This document shows positions 32,611 to 40,849 of a DNA stretch of 42,248 nucleotides, piece after piece. Numbering within the stretch: position 1 is the stretch's first letter; every line of letters starts with the position of its first letter. The DNA lies in assembly GCA_046260765.1 (NCBI GenBank), contig JBHEOO010000022.1:1-42248 (forward strand). The letters are read 5' to 3'. The DNA comes from Chromatocurvus sp046260765. GTDB taxonomy: Bacteria; Pseudomonadota; Gammaproteobacteria; Pseudomonadales; Halieaceae. Under the pieces are notes generated by a model. The model ran no database searches. It was not told where the DNA came from and was given only the letters and a program-made list of their open reading frames with translations. The position numbers and the translations under genes were made by a program.

Positions 32611-32629
32611 TTCACGGCGTGTCTCGAAA
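32611..32629 (-). repeat. Partial inverted copy of the same element
   Basis: TTCACGGCGTGTCTCGAAA is the reverse complement of the conserved left core edge of copies A and B with one mismatch. No matching second half was found, so this is a remnant. Confidence 0.55.
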
Positions 32630-32689
32630 GCCCAGAATCGGGACGCTGGACGGCTACGGAGCTAGATCTCCACGATCCCGCTGGAAATA

Positions 32690-32705
32690 CTGTTCATTTA
32701 TACAT
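32690..32705. promoter_or_regulatory. LexA-like SOS box upstream of ruvC
   Basis: CTGTTCATTTATACAT fits CTGT-N8-ACAG in seven of eight fixed positions; TA precedes it as in the extended E. coli consensus. It ends 35 nt before the ruvC ATG, where LexA would block transcription of ruvCAB. Confidence 0.55.
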
Positions 32706-32740
32706 ACCATGCCGGGACAGGGTCACCCGGGACACGGAGC

Positions 32741-33259
32741 ATGGCAGTGATACTGGGTATCGACCCGGGTTCGCAGAAAACCGGGTTCGGCATTATTGAA
32801 TGTGTGCACGGCCGATGCAGCTATGTCACCAGTGGCGTTATCCGACTGCCGCCGGGGGCCTTGCCTGAACGGCTCCGGATTATCGCCGAGAGCATCACGC
32901 AACTGGTTAATGATTTCTGCCCATCGGAGCTCGCCATCGAGCAGGTATTCATGGCAAAAAGTGCAGGATCGGCGCTCAAGCTGGGTCAGGCTCGGGGTGC
33001 AGCGATAGTGCCCTGCGTTATTTCAGGTATGGCGGTGGGCGAGTATTCCGCCCGACAGATCAAGCAGTCCGTAGTCGGCACCGGTGGCGCCGACAAGCGT
33101 CAGGTGCAGCACATGGTCATGATGCTACTCAAGCTGCCCGCGGCGCCGCAGGAGGATGCGGCGGACGCGCTGGCGGCTGCCCTGTGCCATGCCCACACGC
33201 GAGCCAGCCTGGTCAGCCTTGCTGGGGCCACTGCCGTGCGCCGTCGGCGTCTGCGATGA
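32741..33259 (+). CDS. ruvC: Crossover junction endodeoxyribonuclease RuvC
   Basis: RuvC resolves Holliday junctions with RuvAB. The 172-aa protein has the four catalytic acids Asp8 (GIDPGSQKTGFG), Glu67 (AIEQVF), Asp139 and Asp142 (QEDAADALA), one residue off the E. coli numbering. The ATG has GGAG very close (1 nt), so a weaker upstream site may be used. A LexA-like box upstream suggests damage control. ruvA follows after 46 nt. Confidence 0.96.
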   Translation: MAVILGIDPGSQKTGFGIIECVHGRCSYVTSGVIRLPPGALPERLRIIAESITQLVNDFCPSELAIEQVFMAKSAGSALKLGQARGAAIVPCVISGMAVGEYSARQIKQSVVGTGGADKRQVQHMVMMLLKLPAAPQEDAADALAAALCHAHTRASLVSLAGATAVRRRRLR

Positions 33260-33305
33260 GCGGCGTTCCTGTGAAGATTCGTTTCCTGCTGATCAAGGTG
33301 CCTGC

Positions 33306-33926
33306 ATGATCGGTCGATTGCGCGGTGTTCTCGTGGCCAGGCAGCCGCCGGAAGTCGTTGTTGATGTCGCGGGGGTTGGCTACGAGGTGCAGGTGCCGAT
33401 GAGCACGTTCTTTCGGCTGCCCGCCGTCGGTGAAGAGGTCAGCCTGGTGACGCATTTTGTCGTACGCGAGGATGCCCAGCTGCTCTACGGCTTTCTCGAT
33501 GAGCGCGATCGCGTTCTGTTCAGAAGCCTGATCAAGGTGAGTGGCGTGGGCCCTAAACTTGCGCTGACGCTACTCTCGGGGATGGACGCGGACAGCTTTG
33601 TGCGCTGCGTGCAGCGTGAGGATCTGACGGCGCTCGTGGCGCTGCCCGGTGTTGGTCGCAAGACCGCGGAGCGACTGTTGGTGGAAATGCGTGACAAGCT
33701 CAAGGGCTGGGTTGGCGGCGTGGAGGGCGGTTCGGCGGTGGCAGGTGCCACGCCGCTCAAACATGACATTGCCGCTGATGCGGAGGGCGCGCTGGTGGCG
33801 CTGGGTTACAAGCCCGCCGAGGCCGCGAAGCTGGTCTCTGCGGTGAAGGACGACAGCATCACGGACAGTGAGGAGCTGATTCGCCGCGCATTGCGCTCTA
33901 CGGTGCGCGACAGCAGCAGGAGTTAG
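33306..33926 (+). CDS. ruvA: Holliday junction branch migration protein RuvA
   Basis: RuvA is a tetramer that binds four-way junctions and loads RuvB. The 206-aa protein starts MIGRLRGVL. It has an OB domain with VDVAGVGYEVQVP, two helix-hairpin-helix motifs (ISGVGPKLAL-like VSGVGPKLALTLL and LVALPGVGRKTAERL), a flexible linker and a C-terminal RuvB-binding domain (ALVALGYKPAEAAKLV). ATG 33306 has AAGG 7 nt upstream. The frame is open upstream but only inside ruvC. Confidence 0.97.
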   Translation: MIGRLRGVLVARQPPEVVVDVAGVGYEVQVPMSTFFRLPAVGEEVSLVTHFVVREDAQLLYGFLDERDRVLFRSLIKVSGVGPKLALTLLSGMDADSFVRCVQREDLTALVALPGVGRKTAERLLVEMRDKLKGWVGGVEGGSAVAGATPLKHDIAADAEGALVALGYKPAEAAKLVSAVKDDSITDSEELIRRALRSTVRDSSRS

Positions 33927-33930
33927 CACT

Positions 33931-34989
33931 GTGATAGAAACGGATCGACTTATTTCCCAGGCCGCAACCAGCCCCCGCGAGGATGCGCTGGATCGTGCTA
34001 TTCGTCCGAAAACACTTGAGGAATACGTCGGCCAGCCGGTGGTGCGCGAGCAGATGGCGATATTCCTGCAGGCGGCGCGCGGTCGCAACGAGCCGCTGGA
34101 CCATACGCTGATCTTCGGGCCGCCAGGTCTGGGCAAAACCACGCTCGCCAGTATCATCGCCAACGAAATGGGCGTATCGCTGAAGACAACGTCAGGGCCA
34201 GTGCTGGAAAAGGCTGGTGATATCGCCGCGCTGATGACAAATCTCGAGCCCGGCGATGTGCTGTTTATCGATGAGATCCATCGCCTCAGTCCGTTTGTCG
34301 AGGAGATACTCTACCCGGCAATGGAGGACTACCAGCTCGATATCATGATAGGTGAAGGGCCTGCCGCGCGCTCGATCAAGCTCGATCTGCCACCCTTTAC
34401 GCTGGTCGGTGCCACCACGCGCGCGGGTCTGCTGACATCGCCCCTGCGTGACCGTTTCGGCATAGTGCAGCGGCTTGAGTTTTACGCGGTAGATGATCTG
34501 GCGCAGATCGTCGCACGCTCGGCGCGCTTGCTGAATATGGGTATTGACGCTGGGGGAGCCTTGGAAATTGCGCGGCGCTCCCGCGGCACCCCGCGCATTG
34601 CCAACCGTCTGCTGCGGCGCGTGCGTGACTACGCTGAGGTCAAGGCTGATGGCTACATAAACGCGGACGTTGCAGATCGCGCGCTTGACATGCTCAGTGT
34701 CGACAGCCGCGGCTTTGACCACCTCGATCGGCGTCTCCTTCTGACCATGATCGAGCATTTCGACGGCGGACCGGTCGGAGTAGACAGTCTCGCGGCCTCC
34801 CTGTCGGAGGAGCGGGGTACGATAGAGGATGTCCTCGAACCGTATCTCATTCAGCAGGGGTTCATGGTGCGAACCCCCCGCGGACGTACCGTCACGCGCA
34901 GCGCCTATCTTCATTTCGGCTTGCCGCAGCCCGGGGCCTCACCCGCTCAGGATGCGCTGCCGCTGAATACGCCGTCGGAACCTGGCTGA
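33931..34989 (+). CDS. ruvB: Holliday junction branch migration helicase RuvB
   Basis: This AAA+ motor drives branch migration with RuvA. The 352-aa protein has Walker A GPPGLGKT at 63-70, Walker B LFIDEIHRLS (DEIH at 114-117), the sensor GATTRAGLL and the arginine-finger region LRDRFG. A C-terminal winged helix follows. The GTG start at 33931 has AGGAG 8 nt upstream and lies 4 nt after ruvA. The stop overlaps the ybgC ATG, so translation runs into the Tol-Pal genes. Confidence 0.97.
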   Translation: MIETDRLISQAATSPREDALDRAIRPKTLEEYVGQPVVREQMAIFLQAARGRNEPLDHTLIFGPPGLGKTTLASIIANEMGVSLKTTSGPVLEKAGDIAALMTNLEPGDVLFIDEIHRLSPFVEEILYPAMEDYQLDIMIGEGPAARSIKLDLPPFTLVGATTRAGLLTSPLRDRFGIVQRLEFYAVDDLAQIVARSARLLNMGIDAGGALEIARRSRGTPRIANRLLRRVRDYAEVKADGYINADVADRALDMLSVDSRGFDHLDRRLLLTMIEHFDGGPVGVDSLAASLSEERGTIEDVLEPYLIQQGFMVRTPRGRTVTRSAYLHFGLPQPGASPAQDALPLNTPSEPG

Positions 34990-35414
34990 TGCGAAATGGT
35001 GAATTTTCCCTGCCTCTGCGGGTCTACATCGAGGACACGGATGCCGGCGGCATTGTTTATTACGTGAATTACCTCAAGTACATGGAGCGGGCCCGGACAG
35101 AATTCATGCGCAGCCTGGGTTTCGACCGCAGCACCATCTTCAGTGCAGAGCGTCTGTTTGTTGTTCGCGATATCGCGCTTGTGTATCGCGCGCCGGCCAG
35201 ACTGGATGATGAGCTGGCGGCTACGGTCGGCGTTACCGGCGTCCGCGGCGCAAGCCTGGCGCTGCACCAGACAGTGCGACACGGCGACGACCTGTTGGTA
35301 TCCGGGAGCGTGACCATCGCCTGCGTCAGCCGCAAAGATCTGCGGCCCCGTCGCATGCCGGGAGATATGCTTGCTACACTGCGCGCACGGGCCTCTCTGG
35401 CACCCACCGCCTGA
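34989..35414 (+). CDS. ybgC: Tol-Pal-associated acyl-CoA thioesterase
   Basis: This hotdog-fold thioesterase of 141 aa has the 4HBT signature EDTDAGGIVYYVNYLKYMER with catalytic Asp18. It hydrolyses acyl-CoA (and may act on acyl-ACP in phospholipid synthesis). It is the first gene of the conserved tol-pal cluster; its part in envelope function is not clear. Its ATG overlaps the ruvB stop by 1 nt. Confidence 0.95.
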   Translation: MRNGEFSLPLRVYIEDTDAGGIVYYVNYLKYMERARTEFMRSLGFDRSTIFSAERLFVVRDIALVYRAPARLDDELAATVGVTGVRGASLALHQTVRHGDDLLVSGSVTIACVSRKDLRPRRMPGDMLATLRARASLAPTA

Positions 35415-35437
35415 CATAAAACAACGGAGAACCTTGC

Positions 35438-36145
35438 GTGCAGGAACAGCTCAGCCTTCTTGATCTTGTGATCAATGCCAGTTTTGTGGTGCAGCTCGTG
35501 ATGCTGATTCTTCTTCTGGCTTCTATAGTTTCCTGGTACATGATTGTGCAACGGGTGATCTACTTCCGCAATTCCCGGGAAGATATGCTGGCGTTCGAGG
35601 AACAGTTCTGGTCTGGCATTGACCTCGCCGAGCTCTACCGGGAGGGCAACGAGCGGGCCAGTGATGGCGGTGTCATCCTTGGGGTAGAAAGTATTTTCCG
35701 TTCCGGTTTCAAAGAGTTTTCGCGCCTTGCACAGCAGTCCGACATGGATGCCGAGGCGGTGGTTGAGGGTGCTCGTCGTGCCATGCGCGTAGCCACGCTG
35801 CGCGAGGAAGAGCGTCTGGAGCAGAATCTGCCGTTCCTGGCGTCAGTCGGCTCAACCAGCCCCTACATTGGCCTGTTCGGCACGGTTTGGGGCATTATGC
35901 ATTCCTTCCGTGGGCTGGCGAACGCAACCCAGGCAACACTCGCCACCGTGGCGCCGGGTATTTCCGAGGCCCTGATCGCCACGGCTATGGGACTGTTTGC
36001 AGCCATTCCTGCGGTGATGGCGTATAACCGCTTTGCTGCTCGTGTGGATGTCTTCGAGAATCGGTACGACACTTTTGTCGATGAGTTCTCGAGCATTCTC
36101 TACCGGCAGGCCTATGCCCTGCGCTCGCGTAACCGCAAGAGCTGA
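35438..36145 (+). CDS. tolQ: Tol-Pal system protein TolQ
   Basis: TolQ is an inner-membrane proton-channel subunit homologous to ExbB and MotA. The 235-aa protein has three membrane helices (about 15-38, 135-160 and 170-195), with the conserved TSPYIGLFGTVWGIMHSF and the channel Thr in TAMGLFAAIPAVMAYN. GTG 35438 has GGAGA 8 nt upstream. tolR follows after 6 nt. Confidence 0.96.
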   Translation: MQEQLSLLDLVINASFVVQLVMLILLLASIVSWYMIVQRVIYFRNSREDMLAFEEQFWSGIDLAELYREGNERASDGGVILGVESIFRSGFKEFSRLAQQSDMDAEAVVEGARRAMRVATLREEERLEQNLPFLASVGSTSPYIGLFGTVWGIMHSFRGLANATQATLATVAPGISEALIATAMGLFAAIPAVMAYNRFAARVDVFENRYDTFVDEFSSILYRQAYALRSRNRKS

Positions 36146-36151
36146 GCCGAT

Positions 36152-36574
36152 ATGGGACGCAGCCGCAACAAGCACCGACCGATGGCCGAGATCAATGTCG
36201 TCCCGTATATCGACGTCATGCTCGTACTGCTGATTATTTTCATGGTGACTGCTCCAATGCTGATGCAGGGGGTGAAGGTCGATCTGCCTGAAGCCCGCAC
36301 GGAGCCCGTTGACAACCAGGACAGTGAGCCGTTAATCGTCTCCGTCAATCAGACGGGACAGCTGTTTTTGAACCTGGGTGCCCAGGAAGATCTGCCGCTG
36401 TCTCTGGCCACGGTCAAACAGCGGGTGGGGGCGGTGATGCAGCGTAATCCGGCCAAGCCGGTTCTCGTCTGGGGCGATCGGGCGGTGGCGTATGGCGAAG
36501 TGGTAACGCTGATGGCCGCGCTGCAGGAGGCCGGCGCGCCCAGTGTCGGCCTGGTCACCGACGATCCAAAATGA
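36152..36574 (+). CDS. tolR: Tol-Pal system protein TolR
   Basis: TolR partners TolQ. The 140-aa protein has one membrane helix (about 20-40) with the proton-carrying Asp in the segment NVVPYIDVMLVLLIIF, then a periplasmic domain that can bind peptidoglycan. It overlaps tolA by 4 nt (ATGA). Confidence 0.96.
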   Translation: MGRSRNKHRPMAEINVVPYIDVMLVLLIIFMVTAPMLMQGVKVDLPEARTEPVDNQDSEPLIVSVNQTGQLFLNLGAQEDLPLSLATVKQRVGAVMQRNPAKPVLVWGDRAVAYGEVVTLMAALQEAGAPSVGLVTDDPK

Positions 36575-37347
36575 ACATCAGCGCACTCACCGATTATCTC
36601 CCGGACTGGCTGGCGCCGTTGGTAGCGACACTTTGCCTCCATCTTCTGGTGGTATTTCTTTTACTGTCACGCTGGGAAAACAGCGATAACGACCGGGTGA
36701 TACAGGCCCGCAAGATCACGCCGGAGATTATCAACGCGAAACTGGTATCTATCGACGAATTCCGTGCCAAGCCCGCACCAAAGGCTGTGCCAAAGCAGTC
36801 TGCCAGGCAGCCCACTGCACCCAGGCAGCAGACTGCCCCGGCGCCGTCCAGGTCTGCTCCCGCGCCGGCAAGCAAGCCCTCGGCGCAAAAAAAGCCTGCG
36901 GAAACCACTCGCAGAGACCCCGCACCGGCGCCTGCAAAGCCTGCGGAACCGCGGCTGGATGCGAACGCGCTTGCCGAGCTGTCACGTCGCCAGTTGTCCG
37001 AGTCAATGGCGGCCGAGTCTGCGGCGGAGGTCGCGGTTACCGCAGAGGAAATGGCGGCGAGCTACGCGGCGCTGATTCAGCGCGCTGTGATCGGCTACTG
37101 GAGTCGGCCACCCAGCGCCCGCAACGGCATGGAAGTATTGCTGTCGGTGCAGCTGATCCCCAGCGGTGACGTCATAAGCGTCAGCGTGGTAAAAAGTAGC
37201 GGTAGCGCCGTGTTCGACCGCTCCGCGATCAACGCGGTTGAGCGCGCGGGAAGTTTCCCAGAGCTGAAGAACCTGCCCATCAGGGAATTCGAAAAAAGCT
37301 TCAGGCGCTTTCGCTTGCTGTTCAGACCAGAGGATTTACGCTACTGA
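36571..37347 (+). CDS. tolA: Tol-Pal system protein TolA
   Basis: TolA spans the periplasm and transmits energy from TolQR to Pal and TolB. The 258-aa protein has one N-terminal helix (about 15-33), an Ala/Pro/Lys/Gln-rich middle (about 65-150) and a C-terminal globular domain with RAVIGYWSRPPSA and VVKSSGSAVFDRSAINAV. It is shorter than E. coli TolA (421 aa) because the middle domain is short; this middle is Pro-rich rather than a pure helix. It overlaps tolR and tolB. Confidence 0.94.
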   Translation: MNISALTDYLPDWLAPLVATLCLHLLVVFLLLSRWENSDNDRVIQARKITPEIINAKLVSIDEFRAKPAPKAVPKQSARQPTAPRQQTAPAPSRSAPAPASKPSAQKKPAETTRRDPAPAPAKPAEPRLDANALAELSRRQLSESMAAESAAEVAVTAEEMAASYAALIQRAVIGYWSRPPSARNGMEVLLSVQLIPSGDVISVSVVKSSGSAVFDRSAINAVERAGSFPELKNLPIREFEKSFRRFRLLFRPEDLRY

Positions 37348-38642
37348 TGACAACGCTCGCCAGAATTCTCCTCGTTGCGACACTCATGGTGTCCGCTGTT
37401 TCTGCTCGCGCCCAGCTGGTCATCGAGATCACACAGGGTATGGACGATCCCACTGCAATCGCGGTGGTTCCCTTCGCTACCGAGGGGGTCGGGATCTCCC
37501 CTGCGGACATTGCTGAAATTATTGCAAGTGACCTGCAGCGCAGCGGTCAGTTTTCGCCGGTGCGTCGCGATAACATGCTCAGTTATCCCTCGACGTCCGG
37601 GGAAGTGTATTTTCGTGACTGGCGGGCCATCGATACGGAATATGTGTTGATCGGTCGCGTGACACCCGGTGAGCGGCTGCGGGTGGACTACGAACTGTTT
37701 GATGTGAATCGCGAGCGCAGCGTGCTCTCCGGCTCCCAGGTTGATGCGCCCGGAGAGGCGCGTATGCTCGCGCATCGCGTGAGCGACGCCGTTTACGAGC
37801 ACATCACCGGTATCCCCGGCGCTTTTGCAACGCGCCTTTTATATGTCTCCGTGGAGCGGAATCTCCGGGGCAAGGACTACTACCGTCTCACGCTGTCGGA
37901 TGCTGATGGTGCACGTCCCATTGTGCTGCTGGAGTCCCGCGAGCCGATCATGGCGCCAAGCTGGGCGCCGGATGGACAGGAAATCGCCTACGTCTCTTTC
38001 GAGACCGGCCGCCCAGCCATTTTCCGGCAGGAACTTCGCTCCGGCGCGCGGGAGCAGCTCACCAATTTCCGCGGCCTGAACAGCTCGCCGGCGTGGTCAC
38101 CGGACGGCAATACCCTCGCCATGGTGCTGTCGAAGGACGGCAGTCCGGATATCTACCTCATGGACATGGCCAGTCGCAGCCTGAATCGCATCACCCGCCA
38201 CTATGCGATCGATACCGAGCCGACCTGGATGCCGGACGGCAAATCAATACTGTTTACCTCGGACCGGGGCGGACGTCCGCAGATATACCGGTACCACCTG
38301 CAGACCGGAATCACCGATCGCGTCACCTTTGAAGGCAACTACAACGCGCGTGCTCGAATTGCCCAGGATGGTCGCAATGTCGTGCTCGTGCACCAGCGCG
38401 ACGGCCTGTACCATATCGCCATCCATGACCTTGTGACAGATCGTCTGCAGGTGCTCACCAGCACGGATCTTGACGAAAGTCCCAGTATCGCCCCCAATGG
38501 CTCTATGGTACTGTATGCAACGAAATCCGGGGATCGCGGGATCCTTTCGGCAGTGTCTGTGGATGGCGGCGTCAAATTCAATTTGCCTGCCAGAAGCGGC
38601 GATGTCCGCGAGCCCGCCTGGTCACCCTACCTGATGCCCTGA
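37347..38642 (+). CDS. tolB: Tol-Pal system protein TolB
   Basis: This periplasmic beta-propeller protein binds Pal and TolA. At 431 aa it is standard length. It has a signal peptide (cleavage about residue 23, ARAQ), an N-terminal alpha/beta domain (DDPTAIAVVPF) and a six-bladed propeller with repeated PxWSPDG-type motifs (SWAPDGQEIAYVS, AWSPDGNTLA, TWMPDGKSILFTSDRGG). The ATG overlaps the tolA stop by 1 nt. Confidence 0.97.
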   Translation: MTTLARILLVATLMVSAVSARAQLVIEITQGMDDPTAIAVVPFATEGVGISPADIAEIIASDLQRSGQFSPVRRDNMLSYPSTSGEVYFRDWRAIDTEYVLIGRVTPGERLRVDYELFDVNRERSVLSGSQVDAPGEARMLAHRVSDAVYEHITGIPGAFATRLLYVSVERNLRGKDYYRLTLSDADGARPIVLLESREPIMAPSWAPDGQEIAYVSFETGRPAIFRQELRSGAREQLTNFRGLNSSPAWSPDGNTLAMVLSKDGSPDIYLMDMASRSLNRITRHYAIDTEPTWMPDGKSILFTSDRGGRPQIYRYHLQTGITDRVTFEGNYNARARIAQDGRNVVLVHQRDGLYHIAIHDLVTDRLQVLTSTDLDESPSIAPNGSMVLYATKSGDRGILSAVSVDGGVKFNLPARSGDVREPAWSPYLMP

Positions 38643-38698
38643 AAGTGCGGCGATAACAAGCCGTTAACATCAAAAAACACATTTTAAGGAAGCACGCT

Positions 38699-39259
38699 AT
38701 GAAAGATCTGCCAGTAGCCGGTAAGGCGCTTACACTGCTGTTTACCGCTGCGTTTCTGGTGGCTTGTTCGGGCACTGATACGCAGCAGCAAGAGGAGGCT
38801 GCAGCCGCCGCAGCCGCGGCGGAAGCTGCGGCAGCTCAGCAGGCTCGCGAGGCAGAGCAGATCGCCGCACGCGAAGCCGCAGCTGCACGCGAGGCCGCAG
38901 CAGAGCAACGACGTCTTGAGCAGGCCGTTGCCGCAGCGGGATCTGTCTTTTATTTTGAGTTTGACAGTTCTACCCTGACAACCGAAGCCCGACAGGCCCT
39001 CGATGCACATATTGCGATGCTCCGCACGAACGATCGCAATATTCGACTCGACGGACACACCGACGAGCGCGGCACCCGTGACTACAACATGGCCCTCGGT
39101 GAGCGCCGGGCAAACTCCGTACGCGACTACATGGTTGTAAACGGCATCGCCAGCTACCGCATCGAAACCGTGAGTTATGGCGAAGAGCAGCCAGTCGCCT
39201 ATGGTTCCGGCGAGCAGAACTGGTCACAGAACCGTCGTGTGGAACTCTCTCGTCAGTAA
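38699..39259 (+). CDS. pal: Peptidoglycan-associated lipoprotein Pal
   Basis: Pal ties the outer membrane to peptidoglycan. The 186-aa protein has a lipobox LVAC (Cys23). A strikingly Ala-rich, Glu/Arg-spaced helical stretch follows (about 31-75), longer than in most Pal proteins. A C-terminal OmpA-like domain (about 80-186) contains FYFEFDSSTL, LDGHTDERGTRDYNMALGERRA and NRRVEL. AAGGA lies 8 nt before the ATG. It is 56 nt after tolB and 4 nt before cpoB. Confidence 0.96.
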   Translation: MKDLPVAGKALTLLFTAAFLVACSGTDTQQQEEAAAAAAAAEAAAAQQAREAEQIAAREAAAAREAAAEQRRLEQAVAAAGSVFYFEFDSSTLTTEARQALDAHIAMLRTNDRNIRLDGHTDERGTRDYNMALGERRANSVRDYMVVNGIASYRIETVSYGEEQPVAYGSGEQNWSQNRRVELSRQ

Positions 39260-39263
39260 AACG

Positions 39264-40166
39264 ATGAGTATGGGTTTCAAGCGATTCGTTGCGCGTACAG
39301 CCGGGCTGGCCCTAGTGGTCGGCCCGGTTGCGTCTGGGGTTTTCGCCCAGGATTATATAGACGTTGAGGCGGAGCGGGAGAGAGCCCGGCAATCCGGCGC
39401 CTCGATGGATCAGACGCCGCGGGTATCCACCCAGAGGCCGTTGGCGCCTTCTGACGGCGCACGCAGTTATGGCCTTGACAGCCAGCCGGCAGAAACCGTG
39501 TATCGTCCGCCACCTCCCAATACTGCCCAGGGTTCCCAGCAGAATGTTGGCGACCTGTTCATCCAGGTGCAGGAGCTTCAACAGGAAGTGATGCGCCTCA
39601 ACGGTATGGTGGAGCAGCAGTCCAACGAGATTCGCGTCCTCAAGGAGCAGAGCCTCGAGCGTTACATGGACCTCGACCGGCGCCTGGCTGGCGGTGGTTC
39701 GCCCGCACCGGCGTCGGTACCCGGTGCTGTCGAGCGTCAGGAGTCCAGCCCCCAGGCGCAGAACGGGCGTTTAAACGCCGAGCAGCCTGGCGAAGGCGAT
39801 GCTTATCGTGCGGCATACGCTCTGGTGCGCAGCCAGGAGTTCGACGCGGCTGTGACATCCTTCAAGCAATTCCTCGACCGCTATCCTGACGGTCGTTATG
39901 CGCCCAACGCGCACTACTGGCTGGGTGAGCTGTACCTCGTTGTAAAGCCGGCTGCGCCGGAGCTCGCGCGCCAGTCATTTACCCTGCTGCTGGATGAATA
40001 TCCGCAGAACGCGAAGGTGCCTGATGCCATGTACAAGCTGGGGCAGGTACATTACGTCAAGGGGAATCGAGACAAAGCGAGAGAGTATCTCGATCGCGTC
40101 ATTCGCGAGCACGGTGATTCCGCGGCGGCAAACCTGGCCCGGGAATTTATTGACCAGAACCTGTAG
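39264..40166 (+). CDS. cpoB: Cell division coordinator CpoB (YbgF)
   Basis: CpoB coordinates PBP1B activity with Tol during division. From ATG 39264 the protein is 300 aa; ATG 39270 is equally possible, and upstream frame lies inside pal. It has a signal peptide (to about Ala28), a coiled-coil trimerisation segment (about 95-140: IQVQELQQEVMRLNGMVEQQ), a linker and C-terminal TPR repeats (about 180-300: YRAAYALVRSQEFDAAVTSF, YPDGRYAPNAHYWLGELYL). It is the normal last gene of the tol-pal operon. Confidence 0.94.
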   Translation: MSMGFKRFVARTAGLALVVGPVASGVFAQDYIDVEAERERARQSGASMDQTPRVSTQRPLAPSDGARSYGLDSQPAETVYRPPPPNTAQGSQQNVGDLFIQVQELQQEVMRLNGMVEQQSNEIRVLKEQSLERYMDLDRRLAGGGSPAPASVPGAVERQESSPQAQNGRLNAEQPGEGDAYRAAYALVRSQEFDAAVTSFKQFLDRYPDGRYAPNAHYWLGELYLVVKPAAPELARQSFTLLLDEYPQNAKVPDAMYKLGQVHYVKGNRDKAREYLDRVIREHGDSAAANLAREFIDQNL

Positions 40167-40180
40167 CCTGGGTCGTCCAC

Positions 40181-40849
40181 ATGAACACCGCCGTGCAACA
40201 GAGCGCGATAGCGCTTCGCATTACCGAAATCTTCTACTCCCTGCAGGGCGAGGCACGAACCGTTGGCTGCCCGACGGTATTCGTTCGCCTCACCGGCTGC
40301 CCTCTGCGCTGCGTGTATTGCGATACCGCATACGCCTTCACTGGAGGCACCATGGTCGCGCTGGAGCAGGTTATCGCCGAGGTCGCTGCATACCAGCCGC
40401 GCTACGTCACAGTCACCGGGGGCGAGCCCCTGGCTCAGCCCGCGTGTCTGCCATTGCTGTCGGCGCTTTGCGATGCGGGTTACGAGGTGTCACTGGAGAC
40501 CAGTGGCGCTCTGCCGGTTCAGGCTGTTGATTCGCGGGTGGTCAAGGTGCTCGATCTGAAGACGCCGGCGTCGGGAGAAGCGCACCGCAACGATTACCGC
40601 AATATCGCGTGCCTGGTGCCCAGTGACCAGGTGAAGTTCGTCATCTGTGATCGCACGGATTACGAGTGGGCCCGCTTCAAGCTGGATGAATATTCCCTCG
40701 CAGACCGTGTGGATGACGTGTTGCTCTCACCGAGCCACGGCCAGCTCGCGCCGCGCGAGCTGGCGGAGTGGATCCTTTCCGACAATCTTCCGGTGCGTCT
40801 GCAGCTGCAGCTGCACAAGCTGCTCTGGAACGATGAGCCGGGACACTGA
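40181..40849 (+). CDS. queE: 7-carboxy-7-deazaguanine synthase (radical SAM)
   Basis: QueE converts carboxytetrahydropterin to 7-carboxy-7-deazaguanine in queuosine biosynthesis. The 222-aa protein has the radical-SAM cysteines Cys40, Cys44 and Cys47 in LTGCPLRCVYCDTAYAF, and a GGEPL motif for SAM binding. It begins 14 nt after cpoB, with no clear ribosome site, and overlaps queC by 1 nt. Confidence 0.96.
   Translation: MNTAVQQSAIALRITEIFYSLQGEARTVGCPTVFVRLTGCPLRCVYCDTAYAFTGGTMVALEQVIAEVAAYQPRYVTVTGGEPLAQPACLPLLSALCDAGYEVSLETSGALPVQAVDSRVVKVLDLKTPASGEAHRNDYRNIACLVPSDQVKFVICDRTDYEWARFKLDEYSLADRVDDVLLSPSHGQLAPRELAEWILSDNLPVRLQLQLHKLLWNDEPGH

Larger units (their letters stand above)
32423..32740. 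other. Repeat-rich intergenic region before ruvC
   Basis: These 318 nt contain no credible gene. They hold inverted-repeat copy B (32442-32554), a degenerate partial copy in the opposite orientation (32611-32629), and the LexA-like box (32690-32705) close to ruvC. Confidence 0.8.
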
